DNA of 25,665 nucleotides from Acrasis kona (lineage: Eukaryota; Heterolobosea; Eutetramitea; Acrasida; Acrasidae): contig JAOPGA020001428.1 of NCBI GenBank assembly GCA_026419775.2, positions 1 through 25,665 of the forward strand, in the 5' to 3' direction. A program made the translations under genes and the position numbers. The stretch's first letter is position 1. Each line of letters begins with the position of its first letter. The notes below the pieces were generated by a model that saw only the letters and a program-made list of their open reading frames with translations, did not search any database and had not been told where the DNA came from. Below are positions 9,804 through 20,912 of the stretch, piece by piece.

Positions 9804-10469
9804 ATGGAGCACACAACACGACTACCTATGATGATTCCCTCGATGGGTTATAAGAGACTGAACAGTGTAGCTGAATTGAGAACTAAAGCTAGGGTCCCGC
9901 TGGGTGATTCTTCGAATTTGGTGACGTATCTGCCATTGTTGACGCCTATTAAAACGGAGGAGTGGGAGCATGACGATAGCAACAGACGAAGAATGGATTA
10001 CTCTAGCTCTTTAAAACAAAGAGAAATGGAACTTTCGAAGGACAGCAGAAAGTACATTTCCGATTATCTAAGAAAGCACAGGCAGCTAGACCCGCTTCCT
10101 ATTCAACAACAACTTAAAACGGATGCAGTCATACTAAACGACGCTGCATCACAAAGAAGACGTAAAAGATATGAAAAAATTGAGATATGGAGACCATTCC
10201 CCTATACCATACTTTGACTACACACTATTCCACAAGAAGGAAAAGAATGAACTAAACGAAATGTACAACTATAGACTTACTGCAAAGTCGACAACACAGT
10301 AGCGCTCATTTACACATGGGCATATCAAAATATCCTTCGCGTTTTGAAACAGGAGACACAGTTTGAAGACATCCAGCTGAACAACCCGCATCTTCAAAGA
10401 TTCCCTTGGGAGACCTTGGAAAAATTATTTTTAGACGACCTCCAATTGCAAGCTGTCATATTAAACTAA
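9804..10469 (+). CDS. Hypothetical protein, splice model uncertain
   Basis: An open frame from ATG 9804 (MEHTTRLPMMIPSMGYKRLN; an upstream in-frame ATG exists at 9651, inside the carboxypeptidase 3' region) runs to TGA 10217. After 10300 the same phase is clearly coding again (ALIYTWAYQNILRVLKQE, ending at TAA 10467-10469). A GTAAAAG...AACACAG intron at 10162-10299 (138 nt) would join the two parts in phase to a 175-aa protein. The removed piece also contains a protein-like stretch in another frame (PYFDYTLFHKKEKNELNEMY, 10207-10266), so a frameshift, an alternative exon or a pseudogene are possible. The protein is hydrophilic and mostly helical. I do not recognise it. It converges on the P450 gene, 200 bp apart. 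Confidence 0.5.
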
Positions 10470-10669
10470 CATTGCGGTTACAATATTTGCCTTCGAAATT
10501 TTTTTATTGGGTTCCTCTGCCACTCTTCAGTTGCATTTGTTGTAATCGATCATCTTAAACGGTCAATGAGATTACAGTTTTAGCATCTCTTAACAAGCAA
10601 GTCCACTATATTAAAACAAAGTGGTAGTTATGGGAATACGAACAGTTTTTAATAAAATTACATCATTAT

Positions 10670-12304
10670 TCAAGTAGAAGGCCTTTTGCGCTTCTTTATT
10701 GTTGCCCTGATAGCACTTGACGGTGTTAATGTCATTGCAAATTTCTCACCCATAAAATCTCCTACTGAATCTCCTACGGCAGGTTCGACATCAAAATTGA
10801 TTATGAATTGCACAATGAAGTAAATCACTTCGATCTCTGCTAATTTTCTCCCTAAACAAGCTCTGGGACCAGCACCGAATCTATATGCATTTTAAATACA
10901 CTACGTACACTAGTTTCACTTACGGAGTAAATTGATATCTAATCAAATCCTTATGAGTACTCGATTCCAATCTCTTCTCTAATTCTATAAAACGTTCAGG
11001 TATGAACTTATCAACTTCATCTCCCCAAAACTCTCCTTCTTTCGATAATATACTCCAGTTCAACATCATATAAGTCTATTGAATATTGTCAGAGTTCATG
11101 GATGATTTCGGAGACATACATTCTTTGGTATTTTGTATCTATCAGCTAGCACTACATCTTCAATCGAATACCGAGTAGCTTGTTGTACAGTATTTCGGAG
11201 TCTCATGGTCTCCATAAATACCATTTTAATATAAGGAAAACTCTCATATACCTGAGAGAAGGATAGTTCTGGGTGATTCGTGCAAACACTTTCTGCTTCT
11301 CTTCTTGCTTTTAGTAATACCTTCTGGTTTCTGGATAGATAATAAATAATCCAGGCCATATTGTGTATGGTAGTTTCATTTCCAGCTAGCATCATTATGT
11401 GCAGATTGGCCAAGATTTCTTCATCAGTGAGTCCTTGTTTTGAAGCATGTCTATTCCTCATAAGAACTGACAACAAGTCCCAATCTAATTCATCTTGTTC
11501 ACCCTCATTATCAACGACATGACTCTTCTCAACAATCTTTGATTGCAGAAAGGCTCTCCACTCGGTGATAGTTTCGTAAACTGGCCTGAACGGCCAAAAT
11601 GGTATAGACTCTACGAGTACCATTGGCACAACAAAGGTCACGGTAATGGCGAAGAGCACTCTATCTGCCATTTTATGCATGTAGCTATACCCTTCATGAT
11701 CTGCTTTGAATGCATTATACCCAAGAGAGATTCTACCGAACAAATCTGATACAAACCTACCCATAGCAGCGCTTATATCGACTTGTATAGAGTTTTTTTC
11801 TTCGAGCTGCTTGCTCCATGATGACTGTACTCTCTCAGTAGCTGGAACTATGTAGTTAAGGTAAATATGATCCAAGTTCTCCTCATCAAAACACGGTGCT
11901 AGCAAAGTTCGTTGTTTCTTCCAGATTGCACCATGTGCAGATATGATATTGTCTGTAGATGAAATTAAACGTAATGATTTTTCTGCCATGGGTCCTTTGG
12001 TAAATGATTTCACTTTACCCACCATGACATCTTTGAAAGCCATGGGATCAGAGGTAAATACGAATGTTGTCGCTCCTGCTGTTATACGCCATACTTTCCC
12101 ATACTTTTTAGAAAGTTCCATTTGTCCTCTAGGGTTTGTCAAGAACATGTTATTTCCGCCGAGCAATAAAAAAGTGATCATGTGAATATAGTTGAGGCCA
12201 GGTATATGCTTTACACGATCTACTTCTTTTTTGTGCTTATTGTATGCATCAAAAGCAAATCCAACTGCAAGTGCCAACACGACCAAGAACAAGAGATAAA
12301 TCAT
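10670..12304 (-). CDS. Cytochrome P450 monooxygenase
   Basis: Three exons, 12304-11120, 11075-10924 and 10880-10670, join to 515 aa. Introns are 44 and 43 nt. The N terminus is a membrane anchor (MIYLLFLVVLALAVGFAF) followed by a polar stretch and HIPGL, as in ER-bound P450s. The I-helix oxygen-binding motif is MLAGNETT (usual A/G-G-x-D/E-T-T), the K-helix ExxR is in FMETMRLRN, and the heme-binding loop is PFGAGPRACLGRKLAE, matching F-x-x-G-x-R-x-C-x-G with the axial Cys. All essential motifs are present. Exon 3 begins one nucleotide before the heme loop, so splicing is needed for heme binding. Substrate cannot be told. Length is typical. Confidence 0.92.
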
Positions 12305-12383
12305 CCTCTTGGATAGCTACTTAATTGGATTGATGTTTATTAGTGGGTCAACCAAATAGCATCACTCTTACAATACATTTAAC

Positions 12384-12700
12384 ATGCTATTCTCAAGAGG
12401 AGGGGGACAATTTTTAAAATGTGGACGCTCTATATTATTTAGGTCTCAAAACTATAGCAAGATTGGCGGAACTTCATTTTCTTCAATGATTATCATCAAT
12501 ACAACAAACCAAACACAGACCAAGTAATTATAACAGAGACATCAAATTTTAAACCTCAGGTTCTCAAAATCAACAGAATCAGCGACAAATGATAGAGTAG
12601 AAAGATCCTTATTTCATCAAATGCTTTCACTTGGTTCCTCAAACGATGATGGTAAGCATTCTATTCAGTCACGTTAATACTTTTAATAGATGGCTGCTAA
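12384..12700 (+). CDS. Small spliced gene, 80 aa, probable mitochondrial presequence
   Basis: This gene has no long ORF. Exons 12384-12523, 12560-12651 and 12690-12700 are joined across two GT-AG introns of 36 nt (GTAATT...CCTCAG) and 38 nt (GTAAGC...TTAATAG). The product starts MLFSRGGGQFLKCGRSILFR, then SQNYSKIGG, and ends SLGSSNDDDGC before TAA. The first ~35 residues are rich in Arg, Ser and hydrophobics with no acidic residue, as in mitochondrial targeting peptides, with an R-S-Q-N-Y-S stretch like a processing site. The rest is polar. Intron sizes and consensus fit the well-supported genes nearby. An AATAAA-like tract follows at about 12719-12738. Function unknown. The intergenic space to the P450 start (12305-12383) would be a shared promoter. 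Confidence 0.5.
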
Positions 12701-12758
12701 CATTCGTCAAGTTTTGTAAAAATAAACATTGAATAAAAATACATTTAATGATCGTTGA

Positions 12759-14747
12759 CTAGATTGATTTTTCTCTAAGATGCTCTCCAGCCATCTTCCT
12801 AGCGCTTGCCACAAGTGTCAACATTTCATCCTCACCAATCATTGACTTGAAAACGTATTTGGGCTTCAACCTTTGATACCTGTGGCTGTTTCCCATATTA
12901 CCTACTCTAGACTTTTCTTCGCTTAAAATCTTCTTGATGAACGCTCTCTTCCTTCTGGTTAAATTCTCTCTAATCACTGTGATTCTTAAATTCTCCGGTA
13001 TCAAAGACTGTATCTCCACCTCCTCATTCTGAACCTTTGTCTTTCTAAACCCTGAAGACCTCTTCAAGGACTCCAATCTCACTTTCTTCATCTCCTTGAC
13101 CAGCGAAGGACTTAGTTGTAAGTTGATGGAAGCCGATGTCTTTAAAAGATCCGAAGCAAGTTCCTCTCTTTCCTTCCTCCTAATTTGGCTTTCTATTTTT
13201 GCAAATTGTAAGTCCATTAATTTTTCTCTACAACGCTTCATAAGAAGGTACTCTCTTACAATCCTTTGAGCTCTCTTGACGTGCTCTTTGAATTTTCTTG
13301 CAGCCCTTAGTATCGTCTGAATATCTACAAAACCTAAAAGTGACACCCGAATCATGTGTGCTGCGATCTGCTTCCTTCTAAACTTCCATCTCATTCTTGC
13401 AATATATACATTAGTGTCGAAGAGTTCAATGTCTCTAAAGGCGCTTGGTCTCTTCTTGATCTCCTCATAAATGGCTGCTTTGTGCTTTTTGAATTGTTCT
13501 CTTTGTTCGGATGTTGCATTTTCGTTGAGTTGGACCGTTTCGTTGCGCTCCGAACGTTGTAACACGATGGCTTTATTTAATTTGATGAAGAGCTTGGAAA
13601 TGATGATGGCTTCTATCCATGTTTTTTTATGGTTGAGCTCAACGAAGGCTTGGTACCTTTCGCGCGAACTTTCGTATTGTTCAACGTTGCTCATTTTATC
13701 CAACGTCCTTGTAAACTCTGCACTTAATGTGTTGATGCGTTCGTTTTCGATCCTCTCTTTATTTAGTTGTGCGTGTTGAATCTTTTTATCTCGCTCTCTA
13801 AACTACGAAACCAATCAAAAAGACGTGAAGAACTTGACTTACCCCTGACTTGCGCATCATTGATGTTTTTTTATTAACGTCATCATGTACCCACTCAATG
13901 TTATTTTTAACGTAGGTTAGATTCTTTTCTCTTTCTTCCTCTTCAATTTTCTTCTTCTTGTCAATAATCTCTCCAATGTCTTTTTTAAAGTCATTGTATT
14001 TAGAGGGGTTGTTTTTAAGCTCCGTTATTTTGAATAATAATCCCCTTGGTAGGCCGTTTAAATACCCTGAAGTTGATTCGTGCGAGACTGCATCCTCTTT
14101 GTATGTTGAATCATCATGGTGCTCGTAAGGGTGCTCGTCTTTGTGTCTCTTCTGGTTGCCTTTTGGATTTTTGTGAATTTGAGGTAACTTTGATTCTACA
14201 TGATTAGTTGATTTGACCATTCAAACAAACCTTTGAGAGTTTTTGCAATACTTTGTGCGAACTCGTCGCACTCCTTCATAAAATCCCGAGAGGACGGAAC
14301 GTCATCGTTGTTTAAATAGTTTGTATTATCGACAGCACTATCCCTATCTAACAGGTTTCTAATGTATTTGCTCTTCAATCTATTCTCTTTTTTCGTCAAG
14401 TCACTAATGTCGTTTCTATTCCTGGTATGACTTTGCATTTCCTCCAAAACTTGATCTATAACTGGACTAGTTATTGTGTTAGCCCTCTTCGGCCTCACCT
14501 TGGCTGGAGAAAGTAGATGCATGTTGACATAAGAAAGTTGAGATGCCGTTCTAGGAACCGTTACTATGTGTATCCTCCTCTGGTCGTCAGGCAAATGTTC
14601 TGCGAAGTGAATTATGGGAGTTATACAACGTGAGTTGGGGGTCATTAGTCTGCCATCATCCACATCATCTATTCTCTTTTTTCTCTTTCTTACCCTAACG
14701 GCACTGTCGCTAGCATAGGCGCGCTGGTCATCCACCAGTCGCTTCAT
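12759..14747 (-). CDS. Basic coiled-coil protein with IQ-like helices
   Basis: Three exons, 14747-14231, 14195-13843 and 13802-12759, join in frame to 637 aa. The introns are 35 nt (GTTTGTTTG...CATGTAG) and 40 nt (GTAAGT...TTCGTAG). The N-terminal third carries an RVRKRKKR basic cluster (possible nuclear signal) and low-complexity segments. The centre is a highly charged helix (DKKKKIEEEEREK). The C-terminal half is a long Arg/Lys-rich helical region with stretches such as FVDIQTILRAARKF and RAQRIVREYLLMKRCREK, which look like degenerate IQ (calmodulin-binding) motifs. I do not recognise the family; cytoskeletal or ciliary helical-rod proteins have this look. It diverges from the eL35 gene. 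Confidence 0.75.
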
Positions 14748-15137
14748 TGCATCCCAGTCTTTACAATTTTATGTTTGCGCGGTTATGCAGAGGAAGGTGA
14801 GATAATTGTTCATTATAGTTTGGGAGAATATTGACGTAATGTACAGTATTTATTTGACTTCTTAACTAATGACAACGTAGAGTTGTATAATCTTGAATGC
14901 ATTTGGGTGATGCTCTCTTAACCCTTACTGCCACCATAACATCTATATTGCGGTTGAATACATCACCGTCTTTAAACTAATAGCTCTGTATAACCCCTCC
15001 TGTCCATATTGCCGAGACGCTCCTTCTTGTTCTACTTTGAGTTTTTATTGTAACATTAGTGGTTTACCATCAGCAATTGGTTAATTTGAAATCTTTGTGA
15101 AAAATTTCTCTGTGAAAAAACCCAAGCCACAAACACA
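14748..15137. promoter_or_regulatory. Divergent intergenic region upstream of eL35 and the coiled-coil gene
   Basis: There is no ORF of note in these 390 bases. The region must hold the leaders and promoters of two divergent genes. I see T-rich and A-rich tracts and a pyrimidine-rich run (CTCCTTCTTGTTCTACTTTG at about 15019) but no motif I can name with confidence. Confidence 0.4.
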
Positions 15138-15720
15138 ATGGGTATGTCGATTTTTTTGTACCATGTTATGAGAGAAGTGTCTTCGTCAACGACTAACTCA
15201 CATCACTTTTTACCTTATATTCAAAATAACAACGTGAACGTTCTTCGACTACATTTTCTTTCATACCTTGTACATTTATTTTAATGAACAGCGTTTAACA
15301 TTGTATAGTAAACAGCGCCAAAGCCTACGAACTCAGAAAGTTGAACAGAGACGACCTACAAAAGGAGCTCGACAACTACAAGGAAGAGCTATACACCCTC
15401 CGTGTATCAAAGGTTGCAAGCGGAAACCAAAACAGCTTATTGAACATGTGAGTTTATTTATTTTTGTGCGTGTATGATTTAATGTTAGCTCTAAGATCCG
15501 CAAATCAATCGCAAGAGTGCACACAATCTTAACTGAGAGACAAAAGGCCGAAGTCAACAAGCTATATGCCAACAAAAAGAGAAAGCCATTGGACTTACGT
15601 TCAAAGCAAACCCGTGCATACAGAAGACGCGTCACCTGGAACAACATCCAAAAGGTTTCATTAAAGAAACAAAAGAAGAGAGATAACTTCCCCAAGCGCA
15701 AGTACGCTGTTAATGCTTAA
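15138..15720 (+). CDS. 60S ribosomal protein eL35 (uL29 family)
   Basis: Exons 15138-15141 (ATGG only), 15309-15447 and 15489-15720 give 124 aa, the usual eL35 length (~123). The protein reads MVNSAKAYELRKLNRDDLQK, then EELYTLRVSKVASGNQN, then SKIRKSIARVHTILTERQK and a basic C terminus with RKPLDLRSKQTRAYRRR. These are the diagnostic uL29/L35 segments that sit at the polypeptide exit tunnel of the large subunit. Intron 1 is 167 nt, four times longer than the others, and splits the second codon. Intron 2 is 41 nt. I looked in intron 1 for C/D snoRNA boxes and saw no convincing pair. Splice choice for exon 2 (after TATAG 15308) is fixed by phase: the nearer AACAG would break the frame. Confidence 0.95.
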
Positions 15721-15878
15721 ATGTTGTCGTCATTAAAAATTATAAAAAAATATTCTTGTTCATTAAATGATTTTGTTCGATATGTGTTGTGTGGAATCGT
15801 TTCATAGACATGTCGCTGAGGTGATGGTGGATCCTAACCTTCAATTTTTATTATAATTACAATATCCCGCTGGTTTGG

Positions 15879-17206
<1,328 letters not shown>

Positions 17207-17237
17207 ATCCAGTGTATAATTACATAAATTGTTTTAT

Positions 17238-17651
17238 TTACTTCTTCTCCTCTGAGATGTTAAGAGCCTTTTTTGCTCTTCTGACTTGCTTGTCAAAGTA
17301 AGCTTGAATGTCCTCCGCCTTCAAGTTTGAAATGTCTTTAATTGCTTGACTGGCAGCTTGGTAGAACTGTTCGTATGTAGTCTCAACGTTTACTTTAATT
17401 CCTGCATCCTTGAGCTTCTTTTTTGTTTCGTATGCATTTGGGTTGTTGAGTCTTCTTACTTTCTTATCGAAGTAAAACTGTACAGTATTGGTCTTGTCCA
17501 AGTTTTTTAGTTCACTGTGCTTCTTGGATGTCTCTTCATACCAATCCTCAAACTTGGTATTGGCAGTAATTGGTTTCTCACTCTTAGATGCTTTGTAGAT
17601 TCTTTTGATCTCACTCTTTTCCTTGGCTCTTATTTCTCTTCCTGTCGACAT
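17238..17651 (-). CDS. Small duplicated-domain Lys-rich protein
   Basis: A 137-aa single-exon protein made of two similar units. Unit 1 has FEDWYEETSKKHSELKNLD, then VQFYFDKKVRRLNN. Unit 2 has YEQFYQAASQAIKDISNL, then IQAYFDKQVRRAKK. Each unit is a helix with an aromatic pair followed by x-x-Y/F-F-D-K-x-V-R-R. No signal peptide, membrane segment or cysteine is present. Frequent C/G-ending codons, as in eL35 and HPPD, hint at high expression. The family is not recognised. It converges on TTLL1, with 31 bp between the stops, so the 3' UTRs must be tiny or overlapping. Confidence 0.75.
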   Translation of the reverse strand: MSTGREIRAKEKSEIKRIYKASKSEKPITANTKFEDWYEETSKKHSELKNLDKTNTVQFYFDKKVRRLNNPNAYETKKKLKDAGIKVNVETTYEQFYQAASQAIKDISNLKAEDIQAYFDKQVRRAKKALNISEEKK

Positions 17652-17961
17652 TGTTTATGTTTTATGTTGGCATTGATCTCCAACATTTCGTTTAAAAGGA
17701 CTAACTATCTTATTTTTAGAACGGATGCATTACAATCGATGCCTAAAATATATTAAAATGATTGGGATAATGTTCCCGGTTATTTTAGCCTGCAGGTTGG
17801 ATTCATTAAAAATCTTATCATATGCCCCTACATTTGGAGGAGAACGTATCGGAATGGATGCGGACTTTTTAAAATTTATTGTAAATAGTCCTTTTGTGTA
17901 ATTCAATCAATTATAAAATGTCCATTTCTATTCAATCAATAAAAAATAAATTAACAAAACC
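17652..17961. promoter_or_regulatory. Divergent promoter region of the 17238 gene and HPPD
   Basis: These 310 bases separate two divergent, probably well-expressed genes. They are AT-rich, with an A/T run just before the HPPD ATG (17937-17961). No repeat, RNA gene or ORF worth naming was seen. Confidence 0.4.
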
Positions 17962-19110
17962 ATGTCCAACAAAGCAGTAGTACCAGCAGGAAAGTTCTTA
18001 GGCTATGACCACTTGCACTTCTGGGTTGGTAACGCGAAGCAAGCAGCTTCATTTTACACTACCAGAATGGGGTTCAAGCACGTCGCCTATCGCGGTCTAG
18101 AAACCGGAAGCAGAGAGGTGGTTACACATGTTATCAACCAAAAGGGCATATATTTGGCTTTCTCATCCACACTTCGTCCCAACAACAAGGAGATGGGCGA
18201 TTGGTTATCATTACATGGTGATGGTGTGAAGGATGTTGCATTCGCCGTTAGCGATGTTGATGCTATATATAATGCAGCAGTTACAAATGGTGCCACCAGC
18301 ATCAAGGAGCCACACGAAGTAAAAGATGAGACAGGCACAGTAAGATTGGCCTCAGTCCAAACATACGGAGACACCATTCACACATTCGTCGACCGTTCAA
18401 ACTACAAGGGAGTTTTTTTGCCCGGCTTCAAAGCATCAGAAGTCAACGACCCGTTAGCCAAGTTCACTGATGAAATTGATTTGGAGGTTATCGATCACAT
18501 TGTCGGTAACATGGACTGGAACGGCATGAAGAATGCATGCGATTGGTACGAAGAGAAGTTGGGCTTCCGTCGCTTCTGGAGCGTCGACGACAACCAAATT
18601 CACACGGAATTCTCAGCATTGAGCTCCATCGTGATGACTGATGTCGACGAGAAGGTCAAGATGCCAATCAACGAACCCGCCAAAGGAAAGAAAAAGTCAC
18701 AAATTGAAGAGTATGTTGAGTTCTACGGAGGCGCTGGTGTCCAACACATTGCTCTATTGACCCATGACATCCTCAAGAGTGTGAAATTACTAAAGGAACG
18801 TGGTGTTGACTTTTTAAGTGTTCCAGACACATACTATGATCTCCTAAGGAAGAGACTTGCCAACAGCGACATTAAAGTGACCGAGGATCTTGACGTCATT
18901 CAAAAGCTAAACATTTTGGTCGACTTTGATGAGAATGGATACTTGCTACAAATCTTTACAAAACCAGTTGAGGATAGACCAACACTCTTCTTCGAAGTGA
19001 TCCAAAGACACAACAATAATGGATTCGGAGTTGGAAACTTTAAGGCTCTATTCAAGGCCATTGAGGACGAACAAGCAAAGAGAGGAACTTTGACTGACGA
19101 GGAACACTAA
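17962..19110 (+). CDS. HPD: 4-hydroxyphenylpyruvate dioxygenase
   Basis: A 382-aa single-exon enzyme of the usual length. It converts 4-hydroxyphenylpyruvate to homogentisate in tyrosine catabolism, using Fe(II). Two vicinal-oxygen-chelate halves are visible: residues ~12-150 ([20 protein letters not shown]) and ~175-360 ([12 protein letters not shown]...). The metal triad is H179 (VIDHIVGN), H262 ([12 protein letters not shown]) and E345 (FFEVIQRH). The C-terminal gate helix region ([20 protein letters not shown]) is complete. The start is set by ATG 17962, in an A-rich context. The stop lies 41 bp from that of the convergent bleomycin hydrolase gene. Confidence 0.97.
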   Translation: MSNKAVVPAGKFLGYDHLHFWVGNAKQAASFYTTRMGFKHVAYRGLETGSREVVTHVINQKGIYLAFSSTLRPNNKEMGDWLSLHGDGVKDVAFAVSDVDAIYNAAVTNGATSIKEPHEVKDETGTVRLASVQTYGDTIHTFVDRSNYKGVFLPGFKASEVNDPLAKFTDEIDLEVIDHIVGNMDWNGMKNACDWYEEKLGFRRFWSVDDNQIHTEFSALSSIVMTDVDEKVKMPINEPAKGKKKSQIEEYVEFYGGAGVQHIALLTHDILKSVKLLKERGVDFLSVPDTYYDLLRKRLANSDIKVTEDLDVIQKLNILVDFDENGYLLQIFTKPVEDRPTLFFEVIQRHNNNGFGVGNFKALFKAIEDEQAKRGTLTDEEH

Positions 19111-19151
19111 ACTGTACAAAAAAATAAACACACATCTTTTAAAAATTGTTT

Positions 19152-20634
19152 TTATAATTTACTGTTAAATGTATTGAACCACATGGGTAGTACGATCGGG
19201 TGATCTTTGTTATAATGTTGCAGGTGTGAAGGTAGGCAGCTCTTATGTATGGCCACCTGATGTACGTTTTCATCAAACCAATTATTCATCATGACAAAAT
19301 ACCCATTCCTTCCACTCTTCTCTCCGTGTGAATTTTCGACCCTCCATCTGTTTGGTTGTGCTTGTTGTTCGTGATTATCATTTGTAATGTTAACACCAAC
19401 TATCACCATCGCATGAGCTCCACTTACATGTTTGAACTCGATGCGATCTTGCTTGGACATTTCTTCATGTTGATGATAGACGTATCTTGATAATTGATGT
19501 AAGTCGTCATCTAGCACTCCATGGGCCACATCTGCATTACGCCCAAATTCACAACCAATCCAAACGGATTTGTGGTGTTTGGCTATGGACAGCATGGAAG
19601 CGTGTTGTATTGTACGCATGTCAACATTTAACAAAAAGTGATCATGTTGAGATGAATCTTGGCAAGGTTTTGTAACTCCCATCGGAAACTGCTTGGTGTA
19701 AGTGTGGTAGTATGGATATTTGTGAGTCCTAGGATCATGTATCAAACACATGTATTCGCGAACATCAGTATGCGGCTTTACAAGTTCATAATAAAAATCT
19801 ACTGGGGTGTGCTTGATCTTGACATGTTCTTGGTCTAAAATGACTTGCTGTGAGGACAAGTTATTTTTTATTTTATTCATTCTTTTAAAAGCATCGATCA
19901 ACTCAAACAATTCAAAACAATCTGGTGGTGACCCCAAGTGAAGAGATATAATAGTATACACTTGCTGCAAAGCAGTCTTTTTTATTAAATCATAGTCGTG
20001 GATGTTATGGAATAAATCTCTGGCAGTGCGGCGGAGAACTTCCTTTAATGCATCGTTCATGGGCTTGGCAGATGTGGCGCCATGACGGTCTGGCATAATT
20101 ACTTCTGGAACTAAACCATACTTTTCAATCAAATCTACAAAGTTGTTCCAATCACCACCATCGTTGCAGACATTTCGCAAAAGAATGCTTACGACACGAT
20201 CGTCTGCATCTTTCTTCTCTTTAAATAACGAGTAAAGGTTCTCTATGAATGTGTTGCTTCTCTCTAGTTTATCGTAAAAAAATAAATACGATTGAGAAAA
20301 CTCTAGTTTTTTCAAGTGAGATAAAATGTGATTGTCATTTTGATATAAATTACATCTTACAACATTCAATCCCGCAAACAACCAACAACTGTTTGTTAAT
20401 TTAAAAAATGAATCAAGCTTACCGACCAGATGATTTTTGATCCGTCACCTTGAAGCGTTTGAGTTCGTGAGAAAAGTAGTGTTGTGATGTGGCTTTTGTT
20501 AAAATGTTTCTGTTTAGAGTTACATGTCTCCCTCCACTTTTCATTATAACGTTTTGAAGAACGCCGTCTTCAAATTCATCATTGAATTTATCCTGCAGGT
20601 CATGAATTAAATTGTGGTCAATGTGTTTTTGCAT
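19152..20634 (-). CDS. Bleomycin hydrolase (C1B cysteine aminopeptidase)
   Basis: Exons 20634-20423 and 20388-19152 are joined across a 34-nt intron (GTAAGC...AAACAG) to 482 aa, the normal family length. The junction creates TDQKSSGRCWLFAGLNVVR, with catalytic C72 encoded immediately after the split Arg codon. The catalytic His is in SGAHAMVIVGV and the catalytic Asn in RVENSHGEKSG. Other family marks are NDGGDWNNFVDLIEKYGLVP and VDFYYELVKPH. Bleomycin hydrolases form self-compartmentalised hexamers in the cytosol and trim peptides; they also hydrolyse homocysteine thiolactone and bleomycin. All catalytic residues are present. Confidence 0.95.
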
Positions 20635-20717
20635 CTTGTGTTACAAAAAGTCAGGTTGACAATTGGGTGAAAAGAGTTTATTGTAATTTGAAAACAGTGC
20701 ACCTAAAAGGCACTATA

Positions 20718-20872
20718 TCAGGAGGCATAGGATTGTTGCACTACCACCCAACCAACAACGCTGTAATGATTGCTACACGGCGAGCACAAACGACTTACCT
20801 CCAGACCCATCGATTCTGTACTCCTTTACTGTCTTCAATCAATGTGTCTTTAGTATCATTGGTCATCAACAT
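20718..20872 (-). CDS. Possible short spliced ORF or leader intron of bleomycin hydrolase
   Basis: On the minus strand an excellent 38-nt intron (GTAAGT...ATTACAG) lies at 20761-20798. Around it, an open frame from ATG 20872 gives a 38-aa peptide (MLMTNDTKDTLIEDSKGVQN, then RWVW, then SVVGWVVVQQSYAS) that stops at 20718-20720, 84 bases before the bleomycin hydrolase ATG. It may be a tiny gene. Alternatively, this may be the 5' leader of bleomycin hydrolase with a leader intron and an upstream ORF. The sequence has no known relatives that I recall. Confidence 0.3.
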
Positions 20873-20912
20873 CACTAAGTGTATTTGAAATCTCTTACGT
20901 TCATCATGGTGA

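Noticed and set aside
10207-10302. Separate exon encoding PYFDYTLFHKK between two introns
   Set aside because: It would need a 31-nt upstream intron and has no donor that restores the downstream frame, so it is reported as an ambiguity and not as an exon.
15142-15308. C/D-box snoRNA in eL35 intron 1
   Set aside because: No RTGATGA and CTGA pair with flanking complementary ends was seen.
15268-15447. eL35 exon 2 starting at the AACAG acceptor (15315)
   Set aside because: It would put ATGG out of phase with the conserved AKAYELRKL segment; only the acceptor ending at 15308 keeps the frame.
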